From positions 23,106-87,105 of the forward strand of contig JBEHYT010000017.1 in NCBI GenBank assembly GCA_048498035.1: a stretch of DNA of 64,000 nt. The letters run 5' to 3'. Numbering within the stretch: position 1 is the stretch's first letter; every line of letters starts with the position of its first letter. The translations under genes and the position numbers were made by a program. Below the pieces are notes generated by a model. That model did no database searches and was not told where the DNA came from. It worked only from the letters and a program-made list of their open reading frames with translations. This document shows, piece after piece, positions 47,885 to 56,437 of this stretch. This stretch comes from CADEDV01 sp048498035 (GTDB lineage Bacteria > Bacteroidota > Bacteroidia > Chitinophagales > Chitinophagaceae).

Positions 47885-49762
47885 ATGACCGGTCGACGTT
47901 TCCTGCACGGTATCCCTGTATCTGTTTCGCTTACCGACAGCCTGACCAATGCCCGCGTATCGCCACCTCCACCCCTCAACAAACATCGCACCCTCCGGAT
48001 TGCATTGTATGCTATTGCCATTGCTGCTGTAGTAAGTGTAGTAGCGCGCGGACTGGTATTATTGATCAACGCGGTTACCAATTTTTTCTTCTTTGGCGAA
48101 TGGTCAGTTATTTTTCACAGTCCTGCTGCTAATACGCTTGGTCTCTGGGTCATCATAGTGCCTGCTATTGGTGGCATACTGGTGGGATTAATGGCGCTGT
48201 ATGGATCACGCGCAATACGTGGTCATGGGATACCCGAAGCCATGGAGCAGATATTAACCAACAAAAGCCGTATCAAACCTTCTATCACCTATCTCAAACC
48301 CCTTTCATCTGCCATTGCGATTGGTACCGGCGGACCTTTTGGTGCAGAAGGACCCATCATCGCCACGGGCGGCGCATTGGGATCTACAGTAGGACAACTC
48401 CTACGCATTACCCACGCTGAACGGAAGATACTCCTGGTAGCTGGAGCAACTGCAGGGATGTCGGCCATTTTTGGAAGCCCGGTAGCTGCCGTTTTTCTTG
48501 CCATAGAATTGCTCCTGTTTGAATTTTCTCCGAGAGCGATTATACCGGTTGCGCTGGCCTGCATTACCGGCGCTGCAGGACACCATGTTTTTTTTGAGTC
48601 GGAACCCGTCTTTGCCATTTCCGGCACCATTGAAACACCAACCAATCTTTCTCTGGTAGCATATAGCAGCATCGGCGTGTTGGTTGGTATATTGGCGGTA
48701 GCCATAAGCAAATCTGTTTACTGGATCGAAGATCATTTTGAAAAATTGCCCGTACATTGGATGTGGTGGCCGGCCCTCGGCGGTCTTGTTGTAGGAGCAA
48801 TCGGCTATTTTTTCCCGCACACACTCGGCGTGGGTTATGATAATATCACGCAGCTCCTTTCCGGATCCCTACCTGTTCGGATGGTGCTGTTCCTTTGCGT
48901 ATTCAAATTTATTTCCTGGGCCATCGCATTGGGTAGCGGAACATCCGGCGGCACGCTGGCCCCACTACTCACTATTGGCGCTGCCTGCGGACTGCTGATT
49001 GGTTTTGGATGGAACCAACTATTCCCGCAATTATTGCTCCCACTCCCCGGAGCTGCGCTAGTGGGTATGTCGGCCATGTTTGCCGGGGCATCTCGGGCGC
49101 TTCTTACATCCATCGCTTTTGCGCTGGAAACAACCGGCCAGGGAAATGCATTGCTGGCATTACTCGGTGCATGTACAGCCGCTTATATCATTTCATTTTT
49201 GCTGATGGAAAATACCATTATGACGGAGAAGATTGTTCGGCGGGGTGTAAAAACACCAGATGTTTTTGAACCCGATGTGTTATCCGTGCTCACAGTATCC
49301 GATGCGATAACCGAGACGCCGCTGCTGTTGAAAAAAGAGACAACGATTGGAGAGATACAGCAACAACTGCTGCAACTGGAAAATCCGTTGCCTGATTATT
49401 TCCTGGTAACAGACTCCGAAAATGAATACAAAGGGATTATTGCATCCACCGCCATCGCAGCGCATGCAAATAAAAATACGCAACTGGCAGCCCTGGTGCT
49501 CCCGGTAGCAGGATTTGTAGTCGCCAACGACACCCTGGCTACGGCTATATACCTGATGGCAGAAGAAGAATGCAATGTACTTCCTGTGTTGCAGAGTGAG
49601 AAGGATACAATCGTAATCGGCATGCTCTCCTATCGCCATGTGATGGAAGCCTATTTAAAACATAGTGCGCACCGCGACCAACAGCAAACCCACATCTCCC
49701 TGCGTCGCAGGGGATTAAAAATGCTGGTTAGCGGGAGAAACTGGATCAAATCCAGGAGTTGA
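47885..49762 (+). CDS. ClC-family chloride transporter with C-terminal CBS pair
   Basis: A 625-residue membrane protein. The ClC core (about residues 35-450) has the three anion-site motifs: GHGIPEAMEQI, the gating-glutamate loop GTGGPFGAEGPIIATGGALG (Glu present) and GSGTSGGTLAPLLTIGAACG. A late helix reads FAGASRALLTSIAFALETTG. Residues 475-600 contain two CBS motifs (ADAITETPLL-type start, and EEECNVLPVLQSEKDTIVIG). The intact gating Glu permits either H+/Cl- exchange or channel activity. The gene is divergent from the Crp/Fnr gene and shares its Fnr-like operator. ATG at 47885. Confidence 0.94.
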   Translation: MTGRRFLHGIPVSVSLTDSLTNARVSPPPPLNKHRTLRIALYAIAIAAVVSVVARGLVLLINAVTNFFFFGEWSVIFHSPAANTLGLWVIIVPAIGGILVGLMALYGSRAIRGHGIPEAMEQILTNKSRIKPSITYLKPLSSAIAIGTGGPFGAEGPIIATGGALGSTVGQLLRITHAERKILLVAGATAGMSAIFGSPVAAVFLAIELLLFEFSPRAIIPVALACITGAAGHHVFFESEPVFAISGTIETPTNLSLVAYSSIGVLVGILAVAISKSVYWIEDHFEKLPVHWMWWPALGGLVVGAIGYFFPHTLGVGYDNITQLLSGSLPVRMVLFLCVFKFISWAIALGSGTSGGTLAPLLTIGAACGLLIGFGWNQLFPQLLLPLPGAALVGMSAMFAGASRALLTSIAFALETTGQGNALLALLGACTAAYIISFLLMENTIMTEKIVRRGVKTPDVFEPDVLSVLTVSDAITETPLLLKKETTIGEIQQQLLQLENPLPDYFLVTDSENEYKGIIASTAIAAHANKNTQLAALVLPVAGFVVANDTLATAIYLMAEEECNVLPVLQSEKDTIVIGMLSYRHVMEAYLKHSAHRDQQQTHISLRRRGLKMLVSGRNWIKSRS

Positions 49763-49787
49763 TACCGGCTCATCTATCTAAATTTTA

Positions 49788-49824
49788 GACCATTTTGTAT
49801 TTTTGGTCGAAAATTGTATCTTTG
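49788..49824 (+). promoter_or_regulatory. tetR promoter with overlapping inverted-repeat operator
   Basis: TTTG (49794-49797), 19 nt, TATCTTTG (49817-49824): a full match to the Bacteroidota promoter. The arms GACCA (49788-49792) and TGGTC (49804-49808) flank and enclose the -33 box. A related TCGACC half-site recurs at 50446-50451 just before the MFS gene. The layout fits TetR-type autorepression. Confidence 0.72.
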
Positions 49825-49837
49825 CTGTTGAAATGTT

Positions 49838-50428
49838 ATGGCCGACAAACGAACACAAATAGTAACAGCAGCACATCGTCTTTTCAGGGAAGAAGGACTT
49901 GGAGAGGTAACGATGGAAGAAATTGCCCGCGCCGCAGGAATGGGTAAGAGTTCGTTGTATTACTATTTTAAGAGCCAGGAAGAAATTTTTAATGCGGTAT
50001 TGGAAAGTGAGATCGGTGACCTGTTGCTGGAAACGATCCGCGAGATCAATACCCAAACTAACCTGCTGGATAAACTCACCAGCTTTGCACTCGTGAAACT
50101 GGAAATGACGCGCAAACGCCGTTCCTTCTTTGCGGCAATGGAAGCCGGAATGGATGCAGAAGCCCGCACACGCTACGACGCCCTTAAAGCATCGCTCCAT
50201 CACCGGTACCTGGCGCAGGAAACCATTTTACTCCAACAAATTTTTGTCGCAGCGTCCGACAAGGGCGAGATTACAAAAATGAATGATGCCCGGCTGGAAG
50301 AAGTGGTCTTTATTTTTCTTTCGGGTCTGCGGGGCATCAACCGCGAAATCACTTTCTGGAAAACGATGAATGCCTCCGAACAATTACTGCCTGCTTATTG
50401 CAAGATCTTTGTAAAGGGATTGCATTGA
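49838..50428 (+). CDS. TetR/AcrR family transcriptional regulator
   Basis: A 196-residue protein. The N-terminal TetR helix-turn-helix is RTQIVTAAHRLFREEGLGEV followed by TMEEIARAAGMGKSSLYYYF and KSQEEIFNAVLESEI. The helical C-terminal ligand domain is unlike any I recognise. It heads a two-gene unit with an MFS exporter and carries a GACCA/TGGTC operator over its own promoter, so the ligand is likely a toxic compound or metabolite exported by the partner. ATG at 49838, 14 bp after the -7 box. Confidence 0.93.
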   Translation: MADKRTQIVTAAHRLFREEGLGEVTMEEIARAAGMGKSSLYYYFKSQEEIFNAVLESEIGDLLLETIREINTQTNLLDKLTSFALVKLEMTRKRRSFFAAMEAGMDAEARTRYDALKASLHHRYLAQETILLQQIFVAASDKGEITKMNDARLEEVVFIFLSGLRGINREITFWKTMNASEQLLPAYCKIFVKGLH

Positions 50429-50473
50429 TTTTTTTTGAACAAAATTCGACCGAATTTAAAAAATAGTCTAAAA

Positions 50474-51694
50474 ATGGGAGTTTTCCGTGCGTTCAGGGTT
50501 TTTGGGTCACGTAATTACAGTCTTTTTTTCACGGGTCAGTTAATTTCGCGGATTGGCATGTGGACGCAGCGAACGGCGGTGATCTGGGTGGTATATACGC
50601 TTACACATTCTGTATTCCTCGTGGGGTTGGTTACGTTTGCCGAGCAGTTTCCTTCTTTCCTCCTCTCGCCGCTGGGCGGCACAGTGGCCGACCGGTACGA
50701 CCGTTACAAGGTATTGATGGTAACGCAAATTGTTTCCGCCGTGCAGGCCCTGGCGCTTACCGCAGTCTATTATTACAGTGCAAGTCCCTATTGGGGATTA
50801 TTAGGACTGAGCGTGCTGCTTGGATTGGCCAATGCATTCGATGTGCCGGCACGCCAGGCCATGGTAAATGACCTCGTGAAAAAAAGAGAGGACCTGCCCA
50901 GTGCTATCGCGATGAATTCTTCATTAAATAATCTTTCGCGCCTGATAGGCCCCGCGCTATCAGGCATCTTGCTTGCCAAATACGGCGCTACCATCTGTTT
51001 TCTATCCAATGCGATCAGTTTTATTGCCGTTATCGTTTGCCTGATGCTAATGAAATTCCCGGCGCGGCTGTTTGACCGAAAGAAAAAGAATGCATGGCTC
51101 GATTTCCGGGACGGCATTTACTATACCCGCAAGCATGAAGAAATACGCACTACCCTGCTCTTATTGGCGTTGATATGTCTTCTTGTTGCCACCTACAACA
51201 CGCTTCAACCCTACTATGCAAAAGATGTGTTTAATGGCGATGCGCATACGTTTAGCCTGATTAGTATTGCTACTGCCGCCGGGGCCCTGGTAAGCACGCT
51301 TTTCCTGGCCTCGCAGCAGTCGGCACTGCGATTGAAAAACCTGCTAATGTTAAACCTCGTAATCCTTGGCCTGGGTCTGATTACGATGTCGCACCTGCAT
51401 ATTTTTCCTATATACCTGTTCATGTCTTTCCTCTGTGGATTTGGCACAATGTCGGTAATACCTATCTGCAACACGATCATACAATCGGTATCCACGCCGG
51501 CGATGCGTGGCCGTGTTGTTGGCTTTTTTGCCATGGCGGCATTTGGCACGCTGCCATTGGGAAGTTTGCTGATTGGCTGGGCCTCGCGCTGGCTGCAACC
51601 GCAGAATTGCATGTTGGTACAAGGATTTTTTTGCCTGGGAATTGCCGCGGTCTTTTACCGCTTCCTGAAAAAAGGTCTTCAACTACCGGAGTAG
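50474..51694 (+). CDS. MFS exporter, EntS-like (MFS_3 group)
   Basis: A 406-residue transporter with about 12 transmembrane helices. The early segment SRNYSLFFTGQLISRIGMWT and the cytoplasmic motif SPLGGTVADRYDRYKVLMVT are typical of EntS-like exporters. The helix 4-5 segment ARQAMVNDLVKKREDLPSAI and the domain linker FPARLFDRKKKNAWLDFRDG also fit. It is paired with the TetR regulator 45 bp upstream; a TCGACC half-site lies between. The ATG at 50474 is better than a TTG at 50435. No siderophore biosynthesis gene is adjacent, so the substrate is open. Confidence 0.92.
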   Translation: MGVFRAFRVFGSRNYSLFFTGQLISRIGMWTQRTAVIWVVYTLTHSVFLVGLVTFAEQFPSFLLSPLGGTVADRYDRYKVLMVTQIVSAVQALALTAVYYYSASPYWGLLGLSVLLGLANAFDVPARQAMVNDLVKKREDLPSAIAMNSSLNNLSRLIGPALSGILLAKYGATICFLSNAISFIAVIVCLMLMKFPARLFDRKKKNAWLDFRDGIYYTRKHEEIRTTLLLLALICLLVATYNTLQPYYAKDVFNGDAHTFSLISIATAAGALVSTLFLASQQSALRLKNLLMLNLVILGLGLITMSHLHIFPIYLFMSFLCGFGTMSVIPICNTIIQSVSTPAMRGRVVGFFAMAAFGTLPLGSLLIGWASRWLQPQNCMLVQGFFCLGIAAVFYRFLKKGLQLPE

Positions 51695-51703
51695 TTAAAA
51701 CCT

Positions 51704-51880
51704 AATAATTAACAACTAATAATTGACAGAAAGATCGAATCATCGAATTAACTAGCACATCATTAGTGGCCGGGAAATTGTATTGCAAAACCGAAATTTT
51801 CATTTTCACATTAGCACATTTCCACATTAACCATTTTCCTCCATTATCGAATCATCGAATTGCCGAATTATCGAATTAAA
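51704..51880. repeat. Composite octamer repeat, copy B (inverted relative to copy A)
   Basis: In order: an AATAATTAACAACTAATAATT block (51704-51724), an extra TCGAATCATCGAATT unit (51735-51749), a 50-bp unique spacer, three octamers CACATTAG-CACATTTC-CACATTAA (51807-51830) and four octamers ATCGAATC-ATCGAATT-GCCGAATT-ATCGAATT (about 51845-51876). These are the reverse complement of copy A at 33680-33790. The repeat reaches to within 20 bp of the isochorismatase gene start. Confidence 0.85.
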
Positions 51881-51894
51881 TTAACACATTTCCC

Positions 51895-52452
51895 ATGACA
51901 AAAAACACTTCAACAGCCCTATTGGTGATGGACATGCAGCAAATGCTGCTGGGCACACTTCCCGGAGCCGAAACAGTAGTAAAAAACATTGCAACCGCTA
52001 TTGCCGGCGCTCGTTCAGCGAATATCCCGGTAATTTATATTGTGGTTGGTTTTCGCAGTGGTTTGCCGGAGGTTAACCCGGCCAATAAATCGTTCCGGCA
52101 GCTGCAGGCGCGACTGGGAAATACTGATCCCGTCGCCATGACGACGATTGCTGCGGAGTTGACTCCACAGGAAAACGACATTATCATCACCAAAAAAAGA
52201 TACAGCGCCTTTGCCGGCAGTGACCTGGAAGTTGTATTGCGTTCACAGGGAATACGCCATCTTGTACTTACAGGAATTGTAACCAGCGGTGTGGTGTTGG
52301 CAACCTTCCTGGAAGCCGCCGATAAAGATTTTGAATTAACAGTATTGGCAGATGGATGCCAGGACCGGGACCCACAGTTGCACCAGTTATTACTGGAAAA
52401 AGTTTTTCCAAGATCGGGTGAGGTAAAAAACTGTGCTGATTGGACCGACTGA
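51895..52452 (+). CDS. Isochorismatase-family hydrolase without the catalytic Cys
   Basis: A 185-residue protein. The isochorismatase fold is clear: ALLVMDMQQMLLG (catalytic Asp), NIPVIYIVVGFRSGLPEVNP, DIIITKKRYSAFAGSDLEVV (catalytic Lys) and HLVLTGIVTSGVVLATFLEA. In cysteine hydrolases of this superfamily the nucleophile Cys sits in that last segment (CV after T); here it is GVV, so no thiol is present. Acting as an ether or vinyl-ether hydrolase like true isochorismatase is possible. It is preceded by the copy B repeat and is convergent with the kinase gene (5-bp gap). Substrate unknown. Confidence 0.87.
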   Translation: MTKNTSTALLVMDMQQMLLGTLPGAETVVKNIATAIAGARSANIPVIYIVVGFRSGLPEVNPANKSFRQLQARLGNTDPVAMTTIAAELTPQENDIIITKKRYSAFAGSDLEVVLRSQGIRHLVLTGIVTSGVVLATFLEAADKDFELTVLADGCQDRDPQLHQLLLEKVFPRSGEVKNCADWTD

Positions 52453-52457
52453 TTCCA

Positions 52458-53942
52458 TTAGCCGCGCGTCATTAATGACAGCCACTGCAGGTATTGCTGC
52501 TGCGGATATTTGCTGTCTGCAGCCGGGGAAATGGCTTTCTTTCTTTCCACGATTTCCTTTAGCGCGTTGCGGTTGGAGAAAAGGCCCGACTTTAACCCGG
52601 ATAAATAAGCGGCGCCTCGCGCCGATGCGTCCCGGGCGCCAAAATACAGCGGCTGACCGAGTAAGGTGGCCAGGAAATCAACCACGAAGCTGCTTGATGT
52701 TAGTCCGCCATTAACGGCAAGACTGCTCAGGCTGATATCACTTTTACTTTCGATATGGTCAATTATTTCTTTTACCTGGAAGCCGACCGTTTCCAGGGCA
52801 GCTCTTATAATGTGTGTGCGATTACTGTCGAATGTAAGTCCGATAATTTCTGCTTTCCGGTTCATATCCCAATGCGGCGATCCCAAACCGCTTAACGCGG
52901 GAATGATAAAAACACCATTGTTGTCTTTGGTTTGTTCGACCAACTTTTCAACCTCGCTAACATCATCAAATAATCGTAATTCCTTTTTCAGCCATTCAAC
53001 AATCGCTCCGCAGGAGATAATTACTCCTTCAATGGCATAGTGCACTTCATTTTCCAGGCTCCAGCAAATTGTAGTTACACAGCCTTGTACCGGATCCGGC
53101 AATGACGTGCCTGCATTAACAAGGATTGAGCATCCTGTGCCAAGTGTGGCTTTGCCTTCACCTTTTTCAAAACAGCCTTCACCAAATGCCGCCGCATGGG
53201 AATCACCAATCATTGCCGTAATGGGCAAGGGGTGCGCAAACAATCCTCCAAAATCCGATGCGCCAAATTCGGCAGCCGATGGATGCACTTGAGGAAGCTG
53301 CAGGCCCGTCAACCCAAAAAGATCTAAAAGCTCTTTATCCCAGGAAAGATCCCGGAGATTAAAAAACAAGGTACGGGAAGCGTTGCTGTAGTCGGTAGCA
53401 TAGCTTTTTCCAGACGTAAGTTTGTAGAGCAACCAGGTATCAACAGTGCCAAAAAATGCGTTGCCTGCCTCAATCGCATCTCTTATTTCTTTATTTTCCT
53501 GTGCCAGCCACATCACCTTCGTTCCGGAAAAATATGGATCTATTAATAATCCTGTTTTCCCCTTTATCGCTTCAGCAGTTCCCTGTTGTTTTAACTGTTC
53601 GCAAATGGCCATGGATCGTTTGCATTGCCATACTACCGCGTTATACAATTGCTCCCCTGCCGCATTCCACAGGACAAATGTTTCCCGTTGATTAGAAATA
53701 CCACAGGATACAATTTGGGTACGGTTGTAACCGGCATTTTCAAATGCAGTTATACAGTTGGCAACAGCTGCGAGTACAGATTGGAAAATCTCTTCCGGCG
53801 CCTGTTCTACAAAGCCATTTTCAAGATAGCTGGTGCGCAGCGGTTCGGTTACTTTGCATACTTCCTGCCCGTCCCGGTTCATGATCAGGCATTTGGTACC
53901 ACTGGTACCCTGGTCAATAGCCAATACAAATCCGCTTGTCAT
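52458..53942 (-). CDS. FGGY-family sugar/polyol kinase, glycerol-kinase-like with altered substrate site
   Basis: A 494-residue kinase. ATP- and fold-defining segments are FVLAIDQGTSGTKCLIMNRD, GISNQRETFVLWN (Arg86, Glu87), VVWQCKRS (Trp105), DPYFSGTKVMWL (Tyr137), ATLGTGCSILVN and NGGLTSSSFVVDFLA. These match the glycerol-binding set of GlpK (R83, E84, W103, Y135). The next motif, GDQQ in GlpK, is GDSH here (Asp247 kept, Gln246 replaced by Ser248). Glycerol kinase annotation is therefore doubtful. It is the last gene of the ABC/transketolase operon, its ATG overlapping the permease stop by 4 bp (ATGA). Likely it phosphorylates the ketose made by the isomerase. Confidence 0.93.
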   Translation of the reverse strand: MTSGFVLAIDQGTSGTKCLIMNRDGQEVCKVTEPLRTSYLENGFVEQAPEEIFQSVLAAVANCITAFENAGYNRTQIVSCGISNQRETFVLWNAAGEQLYNAVVWQCKRSMAICEQLKQQGTAEAIKGKTGLLIDPYFSGTKVMWLAQENKEIRDAIEAGNAFFGTVDTWLLYKLTSGKSYATDYSNASRTLFFNLRDLSWDKELLDLFGLTGLQLPQVHPSAAEFGASDFGGLFAHPLPITAMIGDSHAAAFGEGCFEKGEGKATLGTGCSILVNAGTSLPDPVQGCVTTICWSLENEVHYAIEGVIISCGAIVEWLKKELRLFDDVSEVEKLVEQTKDNNGVFIIPALSGLGSPHWDMNRKAEIIGLTFDSNRTHIIRAALETVGFQVKEIIDHIESKSDISLSSLAVNGGLTSSSFVVDFLATLLGQPLYFGARDASARGAAYLSGLKSGLFSNRNALKEIVERKKAISPAADSKYPQQQYLQWLSLMTRG

Positions 53943-54907
53943 TCTGCTTTTGAGTTCGCTTTATCAATAATTACAGCCAGCAGGATTACTGCACCTTTTA
54001 CCACCTGCTGCCAGAAAGGAGATACATTCAGCAATACAAGTCCATTGTTCAATACACCAATGATAATGGCGCCGGCAACGGTACCCATGATCGTTCCCTT
54101 GCCGCCCGAGAGTGATGTGCCACCGATAACAACGGCAGCAATTGCATCCAGTTCATAACTGGTGCCGGCATTGGGTTGCGCAGAATCCAGTCTTGATGTA
54201 ACAATAATACCACCAACAGCGGCCAGCGCCCCCGCAAGCCCGTACACAATTATCTTCACCCGCTTGCTGTTGATACCCGACAGCCGGGCCGCATTTTCAT
54301 TTCCGCCTACAGCATAAATAGAACGTCCGAGCGCTGTTTTGCGTGTAATAACCACCGCCAACAAAACTACAACAGCCGAGATCCAAACCGCAACCGGTAT
54401 GCCCAATAACCAACCGGTGCCAATATAACCAAACTTTGCACCCAGAACAGAAATGGGGAATCCTTTTGTCCAGAGCATTGTAAATCCCCTGGCAATAGTA
54501 AGCATGGCAAGGGTTGCTACAAATGGTGGCACGTTAAATTTCGTAATAGCAAATCCATTAAAGAGGCCCAGTAGCGCACCGACTAAAATTCCAACGAGAA
54601 TAGCGCCGAATAATGTGAAGCCGATAAATAGGTTTCCTGCAGCAAATGGAATCCCGTTTTTTAACAGCCCGGCAGTAATTGCTCCGCACAGCGCCAATAC
54701 AGAGCCCACTGACAAATCTATTCCTGCCGTTAAAACGACCAACGTCATACCAACGGCAATACACAGGTTGACGGATATCTGGCGGAGGATATTCCAGCCA
54801 TTGTCGATCGTTAAAAATTTATCGGAAAGTATGCTGAATGCCACGCACAGTGCAACAAGTGCAATAAGCGATTGGAACCGGGAAATATACTGGCTTTTAT
54901 TTTTCAT
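53939..54907 (-). CDS. ABC sugar transporter permease, CUT2 (RbsC) family
   Basis: A 322-residue permease with about ten transmembrane helices. The family signature GTSYELDAIAAVVIGGTSLS (EAA-like GGTSL loop) precedes GKGTIMGTVAGAIIIGVLNN. The N-terminal helices include LCIAVGMTLVVLTAGIDLSV. Only one permease gene is present, so it probably works as a homodimer. It follows the ATPase gene with an 11-bp overlap and precedes the kinase with a 4-bp overlap. It imports the operon substrate across the inner membrane; ribose-type transporters are unusual in Bacteroidota, which mostly use SusCD. Confidence 0.94.
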   Translation of the reverse strand: MKNKSQYISRFQSLIALVALCVAFSILSDKFLTIDNGWNILRQISVNLCIAVGMTLVVLTAGIDLSVGSVLALCGAITAGLLKNGIPFAAGNLFIGFTLFGAILVGILVGALLGLFNGFAITKFNVPPFVATLAMLTIARGFTMLWTKGFPISVLGAKFGYIGTGWLLGIPVAVWISAVVVLLAVVITRKTALGRSIYAVGGNENAARLSGINSKRVKIIVYGLAGALAAVGGIIVTSRLDSAQPNAGTSYELDAIAAVVIGGTSLSGGKGTIMGTVAGAIIIGVLNNGLVLLNVSPFWQQVVKGAVILLAVIIDKANSKAE

Positions 54908-56408
54908 TACCGGGTAAAGTTTTGGGAAGCGCTGCTTTTAAAAGTGTATCTTCTGTAGCCTCCTGGGCTGTAAACATGCCTGTGATTTTTCCTTCGGCCA
55001 TCACAAGGATACGGTCAGAAAGAGCCAGGATCTCGGGGAGTTCAGACGACACCATGATCACACCCAGGCCGTTTGAGGCCAACTCACGAATCAATTTGTA
55101 AATTTCACTCTTGGCATGGACATCAATGCCCCGCGTTGGCTCATCCAGCATCAATAATTTAGGACCGGTAGCAAGGCATTTTGCCAATACGATCTTCTGT
55201 TGGTTGCCACCGCTCAGGTTGCGCACCAGTTTTTGCGCTGTTGGCGTTTTAATATGCAGGCGATTGATGTATTGCTGCGCAAGTTCCAGTTCTTTCTGAG
55301 CGCTTAGCAAAAATCCCCTGTTCATTTTGGGAAGCGATGCCAGACCGATATTCGTCTTTACATCCAAACCCAATACAAGACCATCTTTTTTCCGGTCTTC
55401 CGGCACAAGGGCAACGCCCGCACGCAAAGCAGCGCCTGGTGATCGAAAACGTTGTTGTTTTCCATCCACCAGGACTTCGCCCGAGGCGGCATGAAGCCCG
55501 AAAATGGTTTCGACCAGTTCTGTACGTCCGGCACCCATCAATCCAAAAACACCGAGCACCTCTCCTTTCATCACTTCAAAAGAAATATCTTTTAGTGAAG
55601 GCAATTGCCTGCTGGATTTACCGGTCAACGAAAGGTTTTTTACCCGGAGCGCGGGTTCGCTGGTGGATGAACCTGCTTCACGAACAATTTGTAGCTCGCG
55701 GCCGACCATCTTCCGGATTAAATCATCGGCCGTTACTTCGTGCATATTGCCCCTATCCACGCTGCAACCATCGCGCAACACGATAAACCGATCTGCAATA
55801 CGAAACAATTCATCCAGTTTATGACTGATATAAACAATAGTCTTGTTTAAGCCGCGTAATTCATCAATGATACCAAACAGGAGATCCACCTCGCTTCCTG
55901 AAATAGCCGATGTTGGTTCATCCATGATCAATACCTGGCAATCCAGCAGCAGTGCACGGGCTATTTCAACTACCTGTTGCTGCCCCACTTTAAGATTTCT
56001 CACCAGTTCATCAGGCTTAACGTTTAACCGCAAGCGCTGCAGGATCGCGGCAGTTTTCTTTCGCATCTGCGCCTGATCCAGCATCCCGAATTTATTGACC
56101 AGCTCCCGACCCAGGAAAATATTATCGGCAACTGAAAGTTCCGGCACCAGGTTAAGCTCCTGGTGAATAATTGCGATGCCGGCCTGTTGCGCATCTTTTG
56201 GACCTGTGAAATGTTGTTCAATACCGTTTAAAATAATACGTCCTTCGTAATCGCTGTATACCCCGGACAATATCTTCATGAGTGTAGACTTGCCCGCGCC
56301 GTTTTCACCTACAATGGCATTCACTTTTCCAGGAAGCAGTTCCATGCTCACATCCCGGAGAGCAGTAACTCCCGGGAAGCGCTTGGTAATATGTTCAGCA
56401 ATAAGCAT
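54897..56408 (-). CDS. ABC sugar transporter ATP-binding protein, CUT2 (RbsA) family
   Basis: A 503-residue tandem ATPase. The first domain has Walker A VGENGAGKSTLMKIL, signature LKVGQQQVVEIARALL and Walker B VLIMDEPTSA. The second has the degenerate Walker A GLMGAGRTELVETIFG, an intact LSGGNQQKIVLAKCLA signature and Walker B LLMLDEPTRGIDVHAK. One active and one degenerate site is the rule in RbsA-type proteins. The ATG at 56408 gives MLIAEHITKRFPGVTALRDV. It energises import together with the single permease and the lipoprotein binding protein encoded nearby. Confidence 0.96.
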   Translation of the reverse strand: MLIAEHITKRFPGVTALRDVSMELLPGKVNAIVGENGAGKSTLMKILSGVYSDYEGRIILNGIEQHFTGPKDAQQAGIAIIHQELNLVPELSVADNIFLGRELVNKFGMLDQAQMRKKTAAILQRLRLNVKPDELVRNLKVGQQQVVEIARALLLDCQVLIMDEPTSAISGSEVDLLFGIIDELRGLNKTIVYISHKLDELFRIADRFIVLRDGCSVDRGNMHEVTADDLIRKMVGRELQIVREAGSSTSEPALRVKNLSLTGKSSRQLPSLKDISFEVMKGEVLGVFGLMGAGRTELVETIFGLHAASGEVLVDGKQQRFRSPGAALRAGVALVPEDRKKDGLVLGLDVKTNIGLASLPKMNRGFLLSAQKELELAQQYINRLHIKTPTAQKLVRNLSGGNQQKIVLAKCLATGPKLLMLDEPTRGIDVHAKSEIYKLIRELASNGLGVIMVSSELPEILALSDRILVMAEGKITGMFTAQEATEDTLLKAALPKTLPGNEK

Positions 56409-56437
56409 AAATCGTAGGTAGCGAAATATTTCTCTTG

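Noticed and set aside
52458..53942. Naming the kinase glpK
   Set aside because: The GDQQ substrate motif is altered to GDSH, and neither a glycerol facilitator nor a glycerol-3-phosphate dehydrogenase lies nearby.
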